From: Isochrysis galbana
Lineage: Eukaryota > Haptophyta > Isochrysidales > Isochrysidaceae
Assembly: GCA_018136815.1 (NCBI GenBank)
Contig: CM030937.1
Coordinates: 1,290,253-1,354,252, forward strand
Direction of reading: 5' to 3'
DNA: 64,000 nt
The number at the start of each line of letters is the position of its first letter. The first letter of the stretch is position 1. This document shows, piece by piece, positions 41,251-53,913 of this stretch. The notes beneath the pieces are model-generated. The model was not told the DNA's origin. It was given only the letters and a program-made list of their open reading frames with translations, and did no database searches. The translations under genes and the position numbers were made by a program.

Positions 41251-42197
41251 AAGGCGGCTCAGGCGGCAGAGCACTCGGTGCATGATTTGCAGAAGACCTG
41301 AGCAATGCAGAACGAATGCATCGTGCCTAGAACCATGGACTGGCCCGTAGAGCCATGGCTGCACACCATTGGGCAACACCAAGCCCTGAAACTTGACACC
41401 ATGGCACCTTTTATGCCCCGAGTAGAAGCTCGCTTGTGAACGTACTGGACGTGCCACTCCCCACAGCTTCCCATCTACGAAACCAATTAGGTTTGGCAGG
41501 GGAACACCCGCCTCAACATGTGCTGCAGCAAACCGGGGAAACAAGGGAGCAAAACACGATAAACTACGAGAATCAAGCAGGTGTGGAAAGGTTGTGTGAA
41601 CATGTTGCACCACCGCTTGATGCGCCTCGGAGATGGCGGCCTCGCTCCTCCCGGTCTCTACGCATAAGACGACCGCGCTGCCTGCGGACAATACGGTGCT
41701 GGGGGTGATTGGGGTCGCAGTGGGGCAGGATGCACTAGTAGGCTGGGCACATCGCTCGAGTGGCCCAACGCTCGCCACGCACCTGGGGTCTTGTATCGGC
41801 GCAGAGCGATGAGGGCCGCCTCTTCTCCGCTCATCACATGCCGCCCCTTCAACCGAAAGCCAGCAGGGAGCTGCAGGGCATCAATCACCCTGGGAAGGTC
41901 TTCGAGCCGAAAGTCAAAGCGCACATACACATCGCGGGCCTGCACGCCCTCACCCGCGCCCGCCTGCGCGGCCTCCTGCTGCAGTCTTGCCACGGACAGA
42001 CGCTCTGGCCCAATGCTCGAGCGCATGGACCGCGAGAGAACCTCCGCTGCGAGCGCGAGGAGGATGCGCTCAGAGCGCCGGCCCTCCGCAGCATCGCAGT
42101 CCTCGCCACGCCAGCGCCTCCTGCGCTTCAAGTGGGCCAGCATCATGGCCAGCTCCGCGTCCTCCAGCTCCTGTGCCGTGAAGGGGCGCGTCGGCAT
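41251..42197 (-). pseudogene. PIF/Harbinger DDE transposase, 3' truncated
   Basis: Two exons (41784/41783-42197 and 41251-41657) flank a 125-nt GT..AG intron (41658-41782) whose removal joins RRYKTP to ETGRSEAAISEAHQ in frame. The start is MPTRPFTAQELEDAELAMML. Then come FDFRLEDLPRVIDALQLP, GEEAALIALRRYKTP, LPNLIGFVDGKLWGVARPV (with the first catalytic Asp), QASFYSGHKRCHGVKFQGLV, NGVQPWLYGPVHGSRHDAFV (the GxxHD block) and LLQIMHRVLCRL. The frame then ends in a stop formed at the hAT junction (41250). The last part of the DDE_Tnp_4 domain, with the final acidic residue, is missing, so the protein should be inactive. Confidence 0.75.
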
Positions 42198-42543
42198 CGC
42201 ACCCCTGCGTACTGCCGCAGACCGCTCTACCGCGGTTGAGAAGACCGCTATTGAGAGGAAAACGCGGTTTTCTCCTTTTGCAGGACGGCCGCAATAGAGC
42301 CTCAACAGCGCCCCGACACTGTTGGGGCGGGGGGCTGTTGGGGCCCTATTGCGGCCTGCAAAAACCCTCTACTAATAAGGTATTAATAATAGGCCCCTCT
42401 AAGGCGCAAACGCGCAAACGCGCGCCAAGACGAGGATGACGTGGGCGTGGGTGGCGGGTGCCGCTCCGGAGAATGAATCGGCGGCCGTTGGGGAACTCTT
42501 GGGGCTTTGGGGGGGCGGGGGGGCTTTCGGCGTTTGGCGTTTG

Positions 42544-42561
42544 CTGTCCGAGTTTGCGAAT

Positions 42562-42615
<54 letters not shown>

Positions 42616-42770
42616 GGATGGATGGATGGAGGGAGGGAGGGAGGGAGGGAGAGAGAGTGTGTGTGTGTGGAGCGGCAGGCGGTGGCGATGGGAGCGCCGC
42701 CGCTGGAGGAGGGCGTTTTGTTGAGGGGCTGCTCCCTGCCCCCTCTCTCAAGATTCGCAAACTTGGACAG
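42544..42770. repeat. 28-bp inverted repeat enclosing GA/GGAT microsatellites
   Basis: CTGTCCGAGTTTGCGAATCT (42544 onward, 28 bp) is matched by its inverse ending at 42770 at 27 of 28 positions. Between them lie (GA)n, GGAT/GGGA and GT runs. The flanks show no direct repeat. It could be a small MITE or a hairpin-forming locus. Confidence 0.6.
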
Positions 42771-43764
<994 letters not shown>

Positions 43765-44778
43765 ATGCAGGGCCGCCTTCTACTCTCCTCCGCCCTCCGG
43801 CGCGCTCCGCGGCCCGCTCACCGCCTGCTCCTCCCGTCCCTCTCTCGTGCGCTCACTACCGAGCCCCCCATCTCCTCCGAGCACTTTCGTACCTCAAACA
43901 AGCCCCACCCGCTCATCAAGAAGAATGAGTACCTCGAGAGAGAGAAGGAGATGTCGGACCACACGGGCCGGCAGCAGAACCACATCTGGACGCAAGCGGA
44001 GCTGGAGGCAGCACTCGCGACGTACAACGACAAGCATGTACCCGTCACGATCTCCGACAAGATCATGCACGCCATCATGTATTATGGCCTCTACCACCCC
44101 TTCAACTTTCTGACGGGCTACACGCCGCGTGACCCGAAGCCATCCGCGCTAGTCTGGCGCTTGATCGTGCTCGAGTCGTTCGCGGGGGTGCCTGGGTTCG
44201 TCGCCGCCGGTGTGCGCCACTTCCGCTCGCTCCGCGTCCTGCGGCGCGACTACGGATGGATCCACACACTGCTCGAGGAGGCCGAGAACGAGCGGATGCA
44301 CCTACTCGTCTGCCTCCGCATGTTTGAGGCCAGTCCGGTGACGCGCGCCCTGTGCATTAGCGCGCAGCTCGCCATGACGCCCTTCCTGATGGCTGTCTAC
44401 TTGGTGAACCCCAAGGCCGGCCACCGCTTCGTCGGCTACCTCGAGCAGACTGCGTGCTCCACCTATCACAACGTGATCACACACATCGAGACACCCGGCA
44501 CTAAGCTCCACAAGGAGTGGGCCCACCTGGACGCGCCCGACATCGCCAAGGGCTACTGGAAGCTGCCGGCGGATGCCAAGTGGGTCGATGCACTCAAGTG
44601 CATGTACGCCGACGAGACACATCACCGGGACGTCAACCACACTTTTGCGAGCATGGAGTCCGATGACCCCAACCCCTTTGTCCTGATGCACAAGGAGGAC
44701 GCTGCACGCGCGTGGAAGATGGAGGAGTCGGAACGCCTCATGAAGGAAAATCGTGGAAGCACAAGCGCCAAGGCCTGA
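43765..44778 (+). CDS. AOX: Mitochondrial alternative oxidase
   Basis: A diiron ubiquinol oxidase of the inner mitochondrial membrane that bypasses complexes III and IV. Single exon, 337 aa. The N-terminus (MQGRLLLSSALRRAPRPAHR) is Arg/Ser/Leu-rich without acidic residues, as in a mitochondrial targeting peptide. Ligand motifs are LESFAGVPG (Glu137), EEAENERMHL (Glu176, His179), GYLEQTACSTY (Glu227) and ADETHHRDVNH (Glu284, His287), so all six iron ligands are present. The helix-4 motif is odd: the usual LEEEAVxTY is LEQTACSTY here, keeping the ligand Glu and the Tyr but replacing the third Glu with Thr. Length is normal for the family. Regulation may be affected by the CT/GA tracts directly upstream (inference). 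Confidence 0.93.
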   Translation: MQGRLLLSSALRRAPRPAHRLLLPSLSRALTTEPPISSEHFRTSNKPHPLIKKNEYLEREKEMSDHTGRQQNHIWTQAELEAALATYNDKHVPVTISDKIMHAIMYYGLYHPFNFLTGYTPRDPKPSALVWRLIVLESFAGVPGFVAAGVRHFRSLRVLRRDYGWIHTLLEEAENERMHLLVCLRMFEASPVTRALCISAQLAMTPFLMAVYLVNPKAGHRFVGYLEQTACSTYHNVITHIETPGTKLHKEWAHLDAPDIAKGYWKLPADAKWVDALKCMYADETHHRDVNHTFASMESDDPNPFVLMHKEDAARAWKMEESERLMKENRGSTSAKA

Positions 44779-46619
44779 GTGGGGCGCGACTCGCTCCGCC
44801 CCGTTCATCGTCGTGTACTCGACCACTAGGCCGTGTGTCAATCGTCCGCCTGCCCAAGCATGTGGCCCTTGATGTGCCTAATCGTCTCTCTGTGTACTGC
44901 CGTCGGAGCCCGGCTTCTCACCGGTCGGAAATTCGCCAGACAAGTCTGTGACGACATAAAATCATGCCCAGACGTATCGTCCGCTTCGGGCACGTATCCA
45001 ATGTGTACTTTTCTCGGTAATTCAAACCTCGCACGCTCACTCGACCACTGATAATCCCTATCCCCCCAACTTCCAAGCGGCAACAAGGAGTTGGCTTGCG
45101 CGGATGCGTAGGCCGGTGAGGCCAATGGTCACCCAGTGATGGATCCGCGCCCCGCCACCTTCGGTCGCTTTATCACACGACCCTCACGCGAGCACTCTTC
45201 TCGATGCGGTCCCGTCCCAAACGCCTTGCACAGCACCCAGGCAAGGCCAATGAAGGCAACCAAAGCGGCTAAAACATCAAGGAACTTAGGTCAAGCGTCA
45301 AGCAAGGGAAGAAGTGAAAGCAGAACGCAATGGATCCCTCGTTGGATGATGCACACACTGCGTGGGTGCAGTGCTCCTCGTATACGCATCAGATACGTAT
45401 CTACCCGCGCAGTATACTCACTCGCGCTCGTGTAGATAGACGCACTATCTGCGCGCTTGTAGATGCAGGCAGCATTCGCATCAGATCATGTCAAATGTGT
45501 TGTTACATAGTTACTCGTAGTTATCATCCATAGTCATCAAAAGCCAATAGCGAGCCCGGCTGGCGGCATGTTTGGGCCGTCGCGGTTATCGGAGCGAGGC
45601 TTAGAGATAGACAGAGACAACCTCGGGTCGCACGTGCAGTAGTGATTATCCATTGGCTTGGGCGCCCGGGCCGCAGTGCGCGCCAAGGCAACCATTCGTC
45701 ATTCGTGGCTGCTTTTGATATTTCACAGAAAAATAATTTTTAACAACTTGATATGGGTCGCGGTGACGGGGCTATCACCCACTTAAGATAGGACTCTCTG
45801 CTCTCTGCCGCGGCGAGCGCAAGCACAAGCACCCTTGTCGCATCCGCGATCGACCGCTTTTGCCGTGTTGTTTTGATGCTGCTTGATGCCGTCGTTTACA
45901 CTTCTAATTAATGCTCCCTCTTCGTAGTCGTAGGCTATGCAGCGTTGGGGAATCTTTTGGCTACGCGTCGCACCCCTCTTACTTGGCTTATTTCGCCTCC
46001 TACTCCTACCTACTTTGTCGCTTGTCGCTTACTTTGTCGCATGCTTTCGCCTCTTGCCTCTTGCCTGGTTGCCTGGTTGGCCTCCTGCTGCGTACGGCCC
46101 AAGGAGTGCGGCTTCTGGCTCGCGCCCACTGGGGGTCGCTGAGCCAGGATGATAATGATGAGCGCTCAGCTCGTGCTGCCAGTGGCAGAGCGTGAAGTTG
46201 TTTGGCGGCCCCCTAGAGGCCTAGAGGGATGATAGTGCCCGGTGAGGCCCGATTGTCAAACCTATCGTCAGGTGTCATGTCCACGGGGCCTAACACAACC
46301 TGACACAAGTGACGTCAGACCTGACGTCAGGTCTAATTAATGTTTAAAAAAATATAAGCTATATAGTGCAAAATTCAAAATTCGACCATATGTGTCTTAC
46401 GCCCGCTAGGGTGGCACAGTGCCTCGCGGCACAGGTTAGATTCCTCGTTGTACGCGTTCGAGACTGCTCGTCGAGCATGTGCTAGTAAGGATAGTGCTAT
46501 CGGCACCAGTCACTCTCTTTTTTGACAACTTGTACCTTTTCTTTATTCCTTTCTAATATTTTTAATCGTAGATCGTAGATCAGTCAGCCATATGACGAGA
46601 CGTCTGACGGTCACCCCTG
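44779..46619. other. Intergenic, with an 18-bp palindrome
   Basis: No complete gene is supported. A minus-strand stretch near 45130-45285 reads like a membrane-helix tail (FLDVLAALVAFIGLAWVLCK then AFGTGPHREECSREGRV) but no partner exon was found. At 46317-46334 AGACCTGACGTCAGGTCT is a perfect palindrome containing the CRE-like core TGACGTCA; a second TGACGTCA lies just before it. AT-rich sequence follows. Confidence 0.4.
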
Positions 46620-47272
46620 CCATCAGGCGGCTCCCCCCGTGCACTACTAGGGGGATTGGGGTGAAGGGCTTAGATATGGTCCGGTGGCCTGCGCCCCCCC
46701 CCCCCCCCCGGTGATCCGTTCCCCCCTTCCTCCTATGCCTACCGGGCTGGCGGTGGCCTCAGACCTCAGACCCGACTTATCCTGTGCAAACAGGTGCGGG
46801 ACTTGCATATTTTTCGGTGAGGGGAGCTCTCGCTCCGCCCACCCCCTTCTCCGCGCTCTCTCTCCCCTCTCCCGCAGGACGCGCGATGGCGCGCCTGCAA
46901 CAGGCCTGCAGCTGTCCCTGGCGACCCCTGGATGGAGGCTCCTAGAGGCCAGCTCAGGGGGCATAGGAGGCTGGGGCTGGGTCTTGGCCTCCCCTGCCTC
47001 TCCCTCGCTGGCGCTCCTGAGCCTCAGGAGTCCCCAATCTGCACCTGTCTGCCTGTCGAACAGGGGGGGAGAGGGGGTTGGAGCGATGGGCTGGCCACGA
47101 CAGGCCAGGACGCGCGAGGCAGGCGAGCCTGCCACTGAGAGAGTGGGTCAACAGTCAACAGGGCTGTCTGTTCCTGGCAAGCCATCAGGCATGCCAGGAG
47201 CATGGGTGGTTCCTCCCCCATGGCAGGGAGGGGACTCGTGCCCCCTCATGGGCGAACTAAGTATAAACTTAG
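46620..47272. repeat. Dispersed repeat family A, longest copy
   Basis: The first 300 bp (CGGCTCCCCCCGTGCACTAC onward) match 20836-21115. The last 100 bp (CAAGCCATCAGGCATGCCAG to GTATAAACTTAGTTGA) match 55785-55898. This copy therefore links two fragments seen apart elsewhere and probably shows most of the unit. No coding role recognised. Confidence 0.65.
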
Positions 47273-47385
47273 TTGAAGAGGAGCTCTACGATTGCGGCGT
47301 AGACCGAGGCGTCTTGGAAGGCGTAGTCGCCCTCTTGATGGAGAGATCGCATCTGCATCATGATGAGTCCAATATTCAATGCAAG
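47266..47385 (-). pseudogene. Exon-like fragment resembling a nucleotide-sugar transporter
   Basis: After a possible acceptor (TTGCTACCTATAG) the minus strand reads LALNIGLIMMQMRSLHQEGD and YAFQDASVYAAIVELLFN and stops exactly where repeat family A begins. The hydrophobic start and SVYAAIVELL pattern resemble the first-helix region of nucleotide-sugar transporters. No further exons were found, so it may be a captured or truncated exon. Confidence 0.3.
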
Positions 47386-47800
47386 TAGCTATAGGTAGCA
47401 ATAGCAATAGAGAGTGAAGAAGCGCAATGCATATAGTGTCATGCAAGTGTGAAGGAGACAAGAGAGACATAGTATGAAGGCCCGACCAGGCTCGAGGCCT
47501 CCCCCCTGCAAAGAGTGCACGCACGACTCTCGCGCTCCGCAGTCGTAATCACTTGGCGTTGCTGCTTAGGTCATGCAACGAGCTACACGCGCTACTAGCC
47601 CGCTACTGCGCCATCCATGGTCCATGGCCAAGATATTCAAGTGGCAATCATGAACGTCTAGGCGTGTGTACAAGTCCAACTCGCAATCCAACCATGGCAG
47701 AAATGTCCGTGCAAGAACGTGTTGCGCCGCGAGGGATACTCTGACGCGACGGACCACACGTGGAGCCAATCTAGGAACTCAGGGACCGGAGCCACTATGG
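47386..47800. other. Intergenic
   Basis: Nothing recognised; short open frames only. Confidence 0.3.
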
Positions 47801-49570
47801 TCATCTGCTCTTTGAATGCCTCCGTGATGACGCGGAGAGAACACGCCGCGAGCCGACGAGCTCGGAGGCCATTCGGCGCTCGGCAAGTTCCCTTTCCGAG
47901 ATGCCGAGCGGCTGCATCTCTCGTGCAGTCGATGCTGCCAGCCGGCGAAAGTGCATCTCCGCTGCACTCGGGCTGCACGACGAGGCGGAGCTCGGTCGCG
48001 AATGTGCACCGCTCCCACCCACTGAGAGCCCCGTAAAGCTAGCGGCTGGGCTTAACCCGTTCGAGCTCCCCGCAGCGGCGGGCGATTGCAGCGCTTTGCA
48101 CAGTGGCAGAGCCGAGCTACGGCATGTGCTCGCGCTCCCAGAGTGCGAGAGGTTAGCGCTTGACTTGCCCGATGTGGTTAGTCGAGCAACGGGTGCTTGA
48201 GCAGATGCACCTGGCACATCTCGATTCAGTCGAGACGATGAGCCCCGCGCAGCGGCCGGATCGACGGCACCCACCCCGTTGCCGCTGCGTGCCCGAACAG
48301 CCCCCTGCGCGGACGCCCCGCTGGATGGCGCGCTTGATGGCTTCGTCGCTAACCATTTCTTTGTGCCCGTGCGAGACACAAATGGCACAGCCGCCACAGC
48401 CGAGCCGGCCGGAGGTCTTAAATGCGATGGACTACCCCCTCCGTCTAATCTTGACGTCGCCTCAAAGGTGCTGCCACCCCCCAGTCCGCCACAGGCGCCA
48501 TCGCTCGCTGGACTACTTGACCAATGACGGCTAGTTGCCGTATCGCCATCTGAGTCCACCCACTCCTCTGCCGAGGCCGAGCTCCGCATGCGCTCCTCGA
48601 TCATGACATGCGCAGACACCCCGGGCGCAACCCCCTGCAGCTCAGCGAGCATGCGCTGCGACACGTGTGTGGCAAGGATGTGTGAGCCAGATGGAGCATA
48701 GAGGGCAATGGGTGAGGTGCTAGGCCGGCACGCGCTACGGCCATGCACCTGGCGTGTGGCCTCCCTCTCAGCTAAGCTCGCCATGAGCGAGCCCCGTGCC
48801 TCGAAGGCCAGCCTATGCTGCTGCGCCGTGCTCGGCCTACTGCTTGCAGCACGCACGTTGCCGCTTCCCGGCCTGCTTCCAGTGTGGCGGCTGCTGGCCG
48901 TGCTGTTGTGGGCGTCTATCCGAGCTTGGCCTCCAGCGAGCAGCTCTTGCAGAGATGCCGCCGAACCAGCATGGCCGGCGGGCGCAGGGGCCGGCCGGCC
49001 AGAGGTATTTCCAGCGTCGCTCGTGTCCACTGTCGGCCGCGCCGCAAGCTCGGCGCGCACCGCCTCAGTGCGTTGCGTGAACCCGTCCTCACCCTCGTGA
49101 ACCTTGCTTGGCTGAAGAGGGGCATCGGAGGAGACAGAGCCTTCCTCCGATTCGTCATCGTCCCCCACCGACGCGAGCGCCTCACGGAGCCCGGTGTGCA
49201 GTAGTACGTGCCGCTTCTCCCTCCACTGGTCGAGGTCGTCCTCAGCGCGCTGACTTTCTCCGAGGATCGACTTAAGATCCTCTCTGTCTGCCTGGAGCCT
49301 ATGGAGCGCATTATGCATGCGCTGGCGCAGCAGCTGATCCTCCGCCTCGCACGCAGCCAGATCGATGAGCACACCCACACCCTCGCCCCCCTCGAGATGT
49401 AGTGCAGTAGGAGGTAACGAGAGCTCGGCCAGCGCGCCGGGCCGCGCGTCTGCCGCGAGCAGAGCAAGCTCTTCAGGGCTGAGCTCCTCCGAGTCACCCA
49501 CCAAACGCTGCTCTTGCAGGTCTGCAGCTAGCAGCGCTTGCTCCTCGGCGGTAAGGTCGTCATCGGACAT
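47801..49570 (-). CDS. Uncharacterised acidic/Ser-rich protein, 589 aa
   Basis: A long uninterrupted frame starting MSDDDLTAEEQALLAADLQE (49570); the further open frame upstream is translated microsatellite-like sequence. The N-terminus has two similar acidic motifs, LTAEEQALLAADLQEQ and LSPEELALLAADARPG. A Leu/Arg/Glu-rich segment (QLLRQRMHNALHRLQADRED, WREKRHVLLHTGLREAL) may form a coiled coil at about residues 75-140. The middle is Ser/Ala/Gly-rich and probably disordered. The C-terminus is basic (AEMHFRRLAASTAREMQPLG to SASSRRHSKSR). No domain recognised. Single-exon structure and host-like composition support a real gene, but not its function. Confidence 0.6.
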   Translation of the reverse strand: MSDDDLTAEEQALLAADLQEQRLVGDSEELSPEELALLAADARPGALAELSLPPTALHLEGGEGVGVLIDLAACEAEDQLLRQRMHNALHRLQADREDLKSILGESQRAEDDLDQWREKRHVLLHTGLREALASVGDDDESEEGSVSSDAPLQPSKVHEGEDGFTQRTEAVRAELAARPTVDTSDAGNTSGRPAPAPAGHAGSAASLQELLAGGQARIDAHNSTASSRHTGSRPGSGNVRAASSRPSTAQQHRLAFEARGSLMASLAEREATRQVHGRSACRPSTSPIALYAPSGSHILATHVSQRMLAELQGVAPGVSAHVMIEERMRSSASAEEWVDSDGDTATSRHWSSSPASDGACGGLGGGSTFEATSRLDGGGSPSHLRPPAGSAVAAVPFVSRTGTKKWLATKPSSAPSSGASAQGAVRARSGNGVGAVDPAAARGSSSRLNRDVPGASAQAPVARLTTSGKSSANLSHSGSASTCRSSALPLCKALQSPAAAGSSNGLSPAASFTGLSVGGSGAHSRPSSASSCSPSAAEMHFRRLAASTAREMQPLGISERELAERRMASELVGSRRVLSASSRRHSKSR

Positions 49571-51302
<1,732 letters not shown>

Positions 51303-53913
51303 ATGCACCGACACTCCTTTCGCCGCGCCTTTCACTCGCGTGCTGAGCACTCGGAGTGGATCAGGCGTGTGGTACGCTCTCGTAAACGGCAGCCGGCCGG
51401 CTTCAGCGTCGCTGCGGAGCGCGAAGCGCCCTTCCTGAGCAGCGTGGACCCGTTCGCGCCGCAGCTGATCTTCCGATGCGCGCCTCCCGCTGCCACGCCC
51501 CTTCACTCTGCCTCCGCCTCCATGATCGAGGTCACGTGGCCACTCGCCACCAATGCAATGCTTCAGAACGCTGTCTCCGATATTCGAGAGAGGGGAGAGC
51601 TTGGCTGGTCGGCGATGCGGCTGGGAAAGTTCTACGAGGCGCTCGACGCGCTCACCGGTGATGTGGCGCACAAACACGTCTCCAATGGGGGCGGCTCGTA
51701 CAATCTCGTGACGGGCGGACACTACCATTCTGTCAAGCTAGCGCGTGCCCTGCCAGGCGTCGACATGACGCTTCGCTGCTACATTACCCGCACAGGTAGC
51801 TCAGGCCTCGCCCCAATGTGCGTCCTTCATCCGGCTATCTTCTGCATCCCCATTCCACACCCTGTTGGTGCCGGGCCCACACATGGCTAGCCAGCCCCGA
51901 ACTACCACGTGTGCCACAATTTTGCGCTACAGGCTCGTCGTCACTCGAGGTGCGCACGGATGCCGTTCAAGTTCTCTCGTCAACAGGGGTCGAGCGGTGA
52001 GTGCGATTCGCTGAAGACAGCGGGACTCCAGAGCCCACATGCTAGTTCAGAAGCCACTTGCACTTCGTTGCCAATCGAAATTCGTGCCGCGTTTTGAGCG
52101 CAGCTCTCCCACACTTCAGCGTACCTTTACAGGCCCAGCTCCTCGCATTGATTAGGCTCGTCAACGTTTGTCACACGGTGATGGTGGCGACGGATCCTGC
52201 TACAGGCAAAGGAGTCAAGGGGGCGGTGCCGCCGCTGATCCCCTCCGGAGGGGAAGATGAGGAGGCAGAGGTAAAATCACCTTTTTAGTGCACTACAAAG
52301 CTACCTTGCACTAGAGCCAACGCCGTGTCCCTTACCTCGCGGCTTGCATCCCTTCTTCCTTGCTCCCTCTGCCCAACGAGTATGTGGCATACGAATAACA
52401 CGACGGAGCGGACGCTGTCTGCTGTGTAGGCCATTCGTACCGAGCTGGGCGAGCTGCACTCCAAGATCCGGAGTCGCCGAGCGTCTGAGGTTCTATTCAT
52501 TCGTGACATCCGAGACGGAAAAATGAAGCTCACCATGCCACCAACGCAAGCAGAGATGGTGGAGGTGCGGTCTTGGGCGAGACAAGCTCGTGCAGGGCGG
52601 AGGCTCGTCCACTTCCTTTGCCAAATCGTAGTCCACCGTGGCCACTTCGCCACCGGTCCGCTGAAGCGCCGATGGATTTCTTGAAGTCATTGGCCTTTCG
52701 AAGCCAATGCGCGCGCTGACGGCCCGCGAACGACCCCATCAACCCCCATCGCGACAGGTACACGAGCTGCATAAGCGTGCAGCAGCATCGAGCGGCATTG
52801 CCGCTCACCGTGCCGTCGGTCCCGACGAAATCGGCTGCCCCGACGAAGTTAGCGAGCACACACATACGACGTCGCTCGTCGTTTTCCCGGAGCACCGGTG
52901 AAAGCATCCCGAAGGCGACGGTTTCGCCCATCTTTGTGATCCGTTAGGATCACCCTCATCCACCCCGTGTTCTGTGCGGCCTTGCTCAGGAACGTCCACG
53001 GTAATGCCTTTGGCGGCTTCGTCACTGCCCACGCATTCGACCTGGCCTACTTTGCGGCGCGCTTCTACACCAAAGGAGAGCCATTTGCAGCCATCGGTGA
53101 ATGCAGTGCTAGCTGTCAGTGCTTGCCGCATGCGGGGCGATCCGTGCAGCGAGGGGTTGGGCGACGCGACCCGCCTCATGTTACGCGATAGCCTGCGCCC
53201 ATACTCGCCTCTACAGGTCTGGATGAGGCAGTCTTCTTGTCACCGGTCAAGGTTGGCGACTCGATCACGTTCACAGCGCGCGTTGTCCACGCCGCCGACG
53301 CCACGTTTCGGGTGTTTGTCACGGTCGGAGTGCTTGACACTGCCGCCCCACACCAGCTTGCTAGGTACGGTGCCCTGGCATGCCATAGAGAAGGCTTCTA
53401 GCATTAGCCGCATACGCATCTTGCACTGTATGCGAGCCGCATGTGCACCTCACGCCGGAAAAGCGCTGGCCGCTCCGCACTTGGATGCGTCCACCATTAG
53501 CGTGCTCGCACACACACTTGGTGAGGGGGCTGGGGACCTGGGTAGTCCGACGCCATGCCTGCGCGGTAGGCGCACCAACGTGCTTCGCTTCGTCTTCGCC
53601 GTCGACCCGGAGTCGCCGGCTGCGAAGCGTGCGGTGTTACCGAGGTCGTACCGCGAGGTGAGTAGTCGCACGGATGCATTGAGTTTGCAATGCGAAGGGC
53701 GTGGAGACATACCTCGGCTTTCCGTGGAGTGTGACAAGATTGGCAGTCATTCGATCCCTTCCCCGCACTCCTTCTCATGTGTAGATTTTAATGCACGTGG
53801 AGGCCGCAAGGCGTCACGCCGTGGAAGGGCCTAACGGGAGTGCCAAGAAGGAGCTGTTGGAGTACTTCGCCGGGATGGGCCGACTGCGGTCTGGTGTAGG
53901 GACTGTCGCGTGA
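51303..53913 (+). CDS. ACOT9-like acyl-CoA thioesterase, two hotdog domains
   Basis: Hydrolyses acyl-CoA to free acid and CoA; ACOT9 homologues are mitochondrial. Nine exons join in phase to 484 aa: 51303-51795, 51933-51996, 52120-52270, 52430-52564, 52758-52897, 52990-53096, 53217-53364, 53570-53657 and 53785-53913. The N-terminus (MHRHSFRRAFHSRAEHSEWI) is basic and may be a mitochondrial presequence. Hotdog 1: MRLGKFYEALDALTGDVAHK, ITRTGSSSLEVRTDAVQV (joined across intron 1) and VNVCHTVMVATDPATGKG. Hotdog 2: TSLVVFPEHRNVHGNAFGGF (joined across intron 5), HAFDLAYFAARF, VFLSPVKVGDSITFTARVVH, TNVLRFVFAVD and LPRSYRE. The Asn-x-x-Gly-x-x-FGG motif and two-domain length (~440-480 aa) fit ACOT9. 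The acceptor of exon 3 (after CACACTTCAG) was chosen because it alone keeps the frame. Confidence 0.85.

Larger units (their letters stand above)
38050..42370. mobile_element. PIF/Harbinger DNA transposon, interrupted by hAT DNA
   Basis: The left end GAGGGTTTTTGCACGGCCGC (from 38051) and the inverse of the right end, GAGGGTTTTTGCAGGCCGCA (to 42369), are near-identical. They are flanked by a 3-bp direct repeat ACT (38047-38049 and 42371-42373), the target size of PIF/Harbinger. Inside are a plus-strand Myb-like ORF near the left end and a minus-strand DDE transposase near the right end, the standard two-gene content of Harbinger elements. The centre (38784-41250) is hAT-derived. Confidence 0.8.

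Noticed and set aside
45130-45285. Terminal exon of a membrane protein on the minus strand (FLDVLAALVAFIGLAWVLCK)
   Set aside because: No convincing acceptor or upstream exon; left as a remark in the intergenic entry.
46400-46480. Possible tRNA or tRNA-derived SINE (TGGCACAGTG resembling an A box, GGTTAGATTCC resembling a B box)
   Set aside because: The boxes are only about 23 nt apart, and no acceptor or anticodon stem can be drawn around them.
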